Below, one piece after another: positions 5,774 to 7,273 of a DNA stretch of 7,273 nt (positions within the stretch are counted from its first letter, which is position 1; each line of letters begins with the position of its first letter). The notes under the pieces were generated by a model. It did not search any database and was not told the origin of the DNA. It was given only the letters and a program-made list of their open reading frames with translations. Position numbers and translations under genes: made by a program. Source of the DNA: an uncultured Anaerotruncus sp. (GTDB taxonomy: Bacteria > Bacillota > Clostridia > Oscillospirales > CAG-272); assembly GCA_905210995.1 (NCBI GenBank), contig CAJLZE010000083.1, positions 1-7,273 on the forward strand, given 5' to 3'.

Positions 5774-7036
5774 TCACGACCCTTTTTTTCTGCTTCCCAC
5801 CGAATCGGCATACGCGGCGGCAGCGCGTTCGGTCTTGTTGTCGCCGAATTTGTAATAAACGCGATCGGCAAGGTCATCCGGCAGGTACTGCTGCTTTACA
5901 TAATGCCCGGGGTAGTCGTGGGGGTAGACATATCCGCGGTAGAGCGGCGCACGAAGCGGCTCGGGCGGTATCTTGCCTCTGCCCGCGTTAAAATCCTCAA
6001 GCGCCGCGGCAGCGGCAAGATAAGAGGAATTCGACTTGGGCGCCGTCGCCAGCAGCACGGCGGCATTTGCAAGGGGGATGCGCGCCTCGGGCATTCCGAC
6101 CTCCTTTGCCGACTCGCACATGGCGCGCACAGCGCTTGCTGCGGCGGGGTATGCAAGCCCCACATCCTCGGATGCCATAACCTGAAGGCGTCGGCACACC
6201 GACAGCAGCTCGCCGTATTCGAGCAGCGACACAAGATAAAACACCGCCGCGTCGGGGTCGGAGCCGCGTATCGACTTCTGAAGCGCCGAGAGCAGGTCGT
6301 AGTGCGTGTCGTCGCCGAAATTGCCGTGGCCGGTGTCGATCCCGTCAAGGGCTTCGGACGTTATTGCGCAGATGCGGTCGCCGGAGCCGTCCTCCGCCGT
6401 ACCGTACGCGGCAAAATAAGCATTTTCAAAAATCCCTATGGCGCGGCGCACGTCTCCGCCCGCCAGCCTGCCTATCTCGGCGAGAAACTCGTCCGATGCG
6501 GTCTTTTCGTTCTGTGTTTCGGCATTGAGCGCCGAAAGCGCACGCTTAAGCGCACGCGCGCACTCTGCCGGCGGCACCGGGCGGAATTCAAAAAGCGACG
6601 AGCGCGATATAAGCGCGCTGTAAACGTAAAAATGCGGGTTTTCGGTCGTTGACGCTATCAGCGTCACGCGCCCGTCTTCTATATATTCGAGCAGCGACTG
6701 CTGCTGCTTGCGGTTGAAATACTGGATCTCATCAAGATACAGAAGCACGCCGTCCGAGCCGAAAACGTTCTCGGTCGACGACAGCACTGCCTTTACGTCG
6801 GCAAGCGAGGCGGTCGTTGCGTTAAGTCTGTGAAATTCCATCCCCGACTGCGCCGCGACTATCGAGGCTGCGGTGGTCTTTCCGGTGCCGGGAGGACCGT
6901 AAAATATCATATTTGTCAGCCGTCCGCTCTCGCAGATGCGGCGGATCGGTCCGCGCGGACCGAAAAGGTGGCTCTGCCCGACAATATCGTCAAAGCTCTT
7001 CGGACGCAGAATGTCCGCCAAAGGCGTGTTTTTCAT
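5774..7036 (-). CDS. rarA: Replication-associated recombination protein A (RarA/MgsA), AAA+ ATPase
   Basis: 420 residues, normal for the family. RarA is a clamp-loader-related AAA+ ATPase that acts at stalled replication forks and is related to eukaryotic WRNIP1/Mgs1. It has Walker A GPPGTGKT (47-54), Walker B LLYLDE (98-103), sensor 1 STTENP (129-134) and a sensor-2 region GGDVRRAI (193-200). The C-terminal tetramerisation part carries the family signatures HYDLLSALQKSIRGSDPDAA (about 245-264), ASEDVGLAYP (about 288-297) and YPHDYPGHYVKQQYLPD (about 371-387). The ATG at 7036 is chosen over an in-frame TTG at 7057 because AAAGGAAAG (7045-7053) sits 8 nt before the ATG and because family members begin with the PLADxLRP segment. 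It is the first gene of a minus-strand unit with its own promoter. The 3' end holds an A7 run (Lys-Lys codons) just before the stop. Confidence 0.96.
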   Translation of the reverse strand: MKNTPLADILRPKSFDDIVGQSHLFGPRGPIRRICESGRLTNMIFYGPPGTGKTTAASIVAAQSGMEFHRLNATTASLADVKAVLSSTENVFGSDGVLLYLDEIQYFNRKQQQSLLEYIEDGRVTLIASTTENPHFYVYSALISRSSLFEFRPVPPAECARALKRALSALNAETQNEKTASDEFLAEIGRLAGGDVRRAIGIFENAYFAAYGTAEDGSGDRICAITSEALDGIDTGHGNFGDDTHYDLLSALQKSIRGSDPDAAVFYLVSLLEYGELLSVCRRLQVMASEDVGLAYPAAASAVRAMCESAKEVGMPEARIPLANAAVLLATAPKSNSSYLAAAAALEDFNAGRGKIPPEPLRAPLYRGYVYPHDYPGHYVKQQYLPDDLADRVYYKFGDNKTERAAAAYADSVGSRKKGS

Positions 7037-7044
7037 GTATCTTA

Positions 7045-7053
7045 CTTTCCTTT
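7045..7053 (-). promoter_or_regulatory. Ribosome-binding site of rarA
   Basis: On the minus strand AAAGGAAAG lies 8 nt before the ATG at 7036, which fixes the start and makes the upstream TTG (7057) unlikely, since the site would fall inside its coding sequence. Its 3' base begins a 12-nt segment (7038-7049) that is perfectly complementary to a segment at 7129-7140. Confidence 0.8.
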
Positions 7054-7069
7054 GCAAGTATCTTTCTAC

Positions 7070-7099
7070 ATTATATCACAATACGGGCACGAATGTCAA
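7070..7099 (-). promoter_or_regulatory. Near-consensus sigma-A promoter for rarA
   Basis: Read on the minus strand: -35 TTGACA at 7099-7094, an 18-nt spacer, and -10 TATAAT at 7075-7070 preceded by TGA, which gives an extended -10 (TGnTATAAT). Predicted transcription start is about 7062-7063, leaving a 5' leader of about 26 nt before the rarA ATG. Both hexamers are exact consensus matches in a locally AT-rich spot of a GC-rich window. Confidence 0.9.
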
Positions 7100-7101
7100 C
7101 G

Positions 7102-7127
7102 GGGCTGACGCACAGATGCGTCAGCCC
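7102..7127. terminator. Perfect 11-bp hairpin between the ABC ATPase gene and the rarA promoter
   Basis: Arms gggctgacgca (7102-7112) and tgcgtcagccc (7117-7127) with loop caga. It lies 37 nt after the ABC ATPase stop, where a terminator is expected, but on the minus strand it is followed by ccgttgacatt rather than a T run. It ends only 2 nt from the -35 hexamer of the rarA promoter, so it could also be a palindromic operator. The octamer ggctgacg is shared with the hairpin at 3558-3583. Confidence 0.55.
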
Positions 7128-7163
7128 TGAAAGTAAGATAGTTAAAAGGATGCGATATACGGT

Positions 7164-7273
7164 CTATTTGTTGTAGGAGCTGAGGAAGGAGCGCAGGCGC
7201 TCGGTCGCGGGCGCGGCAAACATGACATGCGGCTCGCCCTCCTCGGCTATTATGCCCTCGTCCATAAAGAGCA
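7164..7273 (-). CDS. Polar amino-acid ABC transporter ATP-binding protein (C-terminal end only)
   Basis: The last 35 residues before a TAG stop at 7166-7164; the rest lies beyond the window. The visible sequence contains FMDEGIIAEEGEP, then FAAPATERLRSFLSS and YNK at the end. This closely follows the C-terminal pattern of GlnQ/HisP-type ATPases (xFMDxGxIxExGxPxxxFxxPxxxRxxxFL). These proteins energise uptake of polar amino acids together with a permease and a binding protein, presumably encoded upstream of this gene. Walker motifs are not visible, so activity cannot be judged. No gene was seen between this stop and rarA. Confidence 0.8.
   Translation of the reverse strand, partial: LFMDEGIIAEEGEPHVMFAAPATERLRSFLSSYNK

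Larger units (their letters stand above)
7038..7140. repeat. 12-bp perfect inverted repeat bracketing the rarA promoter
   Basis: The sequence tatcttactttc at 7038-7049 is the exact reverse complement of gaaagtaagata at 7129-7140; flanking bases on both sides do not match. The 79 bp between hold the rarA promoter and the 11-bp hairpin. The left copy overlaps the rarA ribosome-binding site and spacer. Its role is unknown: it could act in RNA folding of read-through transcripts, could mark an invertible segment, or be coincidence. Confidence 0.6.

Noticed and set aside
5765..5789. Terminator-like stem (ggtcgt/acgacc) followed by seven T on the plus strand.
   Set aside because: No plus-strand gene ends here, and the T run is the complement of Lys codons at the end of rarA. 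On the minus strand the run precedes the stem, so it cannot act as an intrinsic terminator for rarA.
5681..6652. Open frame of 323 codons on the plus strand.
   Set aside because: It lies antisense to the well-supported rarA and the start of the AraC gene; its product is Arg/Gly/Ala-rich with no recognisable motif, as expected for the shadow of a GC-rich gene.
7055..7057. In-frame TTG that would add seven residues to RarA.
   Set aside because: The Shine-Dalgarno for the ATG at 7036 lies inside this extension, and the TTG would be only about 5 nt after the predicted transcription start.

Overview
The window reads as an anaerobic, moderately high-GC member of the Bacillota, most likely a gut-type clostridium. 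The evidence is strong Shine-Dalgarno sites (AAAGGAGG), tight gene packing, a fumarate-reductase-like flavoprotein partnered by a ferredoxin-like iron-sulfur subunit instead of a cytochrome b anchor, an AspT-type exchanger, and a RarA protein with the usual bacterial architecture. The taxonomic placement is an inference from gene content only.

Left half, plus strand (1-3485): a three-gene operon that enters the window already in progress. It holds the C-terminal 186 residues of an iron-sulfur subunit (a [2Fe-2S] site plus two ferredoxin-type [4Fe-4S] motifs), a 538-residue FAD-binding fumarate reductase/succinate dehydrogenase-type subunit, and a 422-residue AspT/YidE/YbjL-type membrane exchanger. 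The flavoprotein keeps the catalytic residues of fumarate reductases but has Asn where the covalent-FAD His sits. The iron-sulfur subunit has an extra Cys that should turn the usual [3Fe-4S] centre into a [4Fe-4S] centre. No quinone-binding membrane anchor follows; the exchanger is in its place. The simplest reading is a soluble, low-potential fumarate reductase coupled to dicarboxylate exchange. A perfect 20-bp hairpin closes the operon.

Right half, minus strand (7273-3574): the last 35 residues of an amino-acid ABC transporter ATPase, then a spacer with a hairpin and a near-consensus sigma-A promoter. This promoter drives rarA, followed 47 nt later by an AraC-family regulator and then by a PlsC-like acyltransferase carrying a zinc ribbon. 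The last three genes probably share a transcript. They converge on the fumarate reductase operon, and the 20-bp hairpin lies between the two.

Points that deserve a second look are the altered cofactor sites of the reductase, the exchanger that lacks the large cytoplasmic loop, a 12-bp inverted repeat that brackets the rarA promoter and overlaps its ribosome-binding site, a slippery A7 run at the end of rarA, and an acyltransferase whose coding frame seems to begin upstream of any standard start codon. No CRISPR array, tRNA, rRNA, insertion sequence or phage gene was seen.
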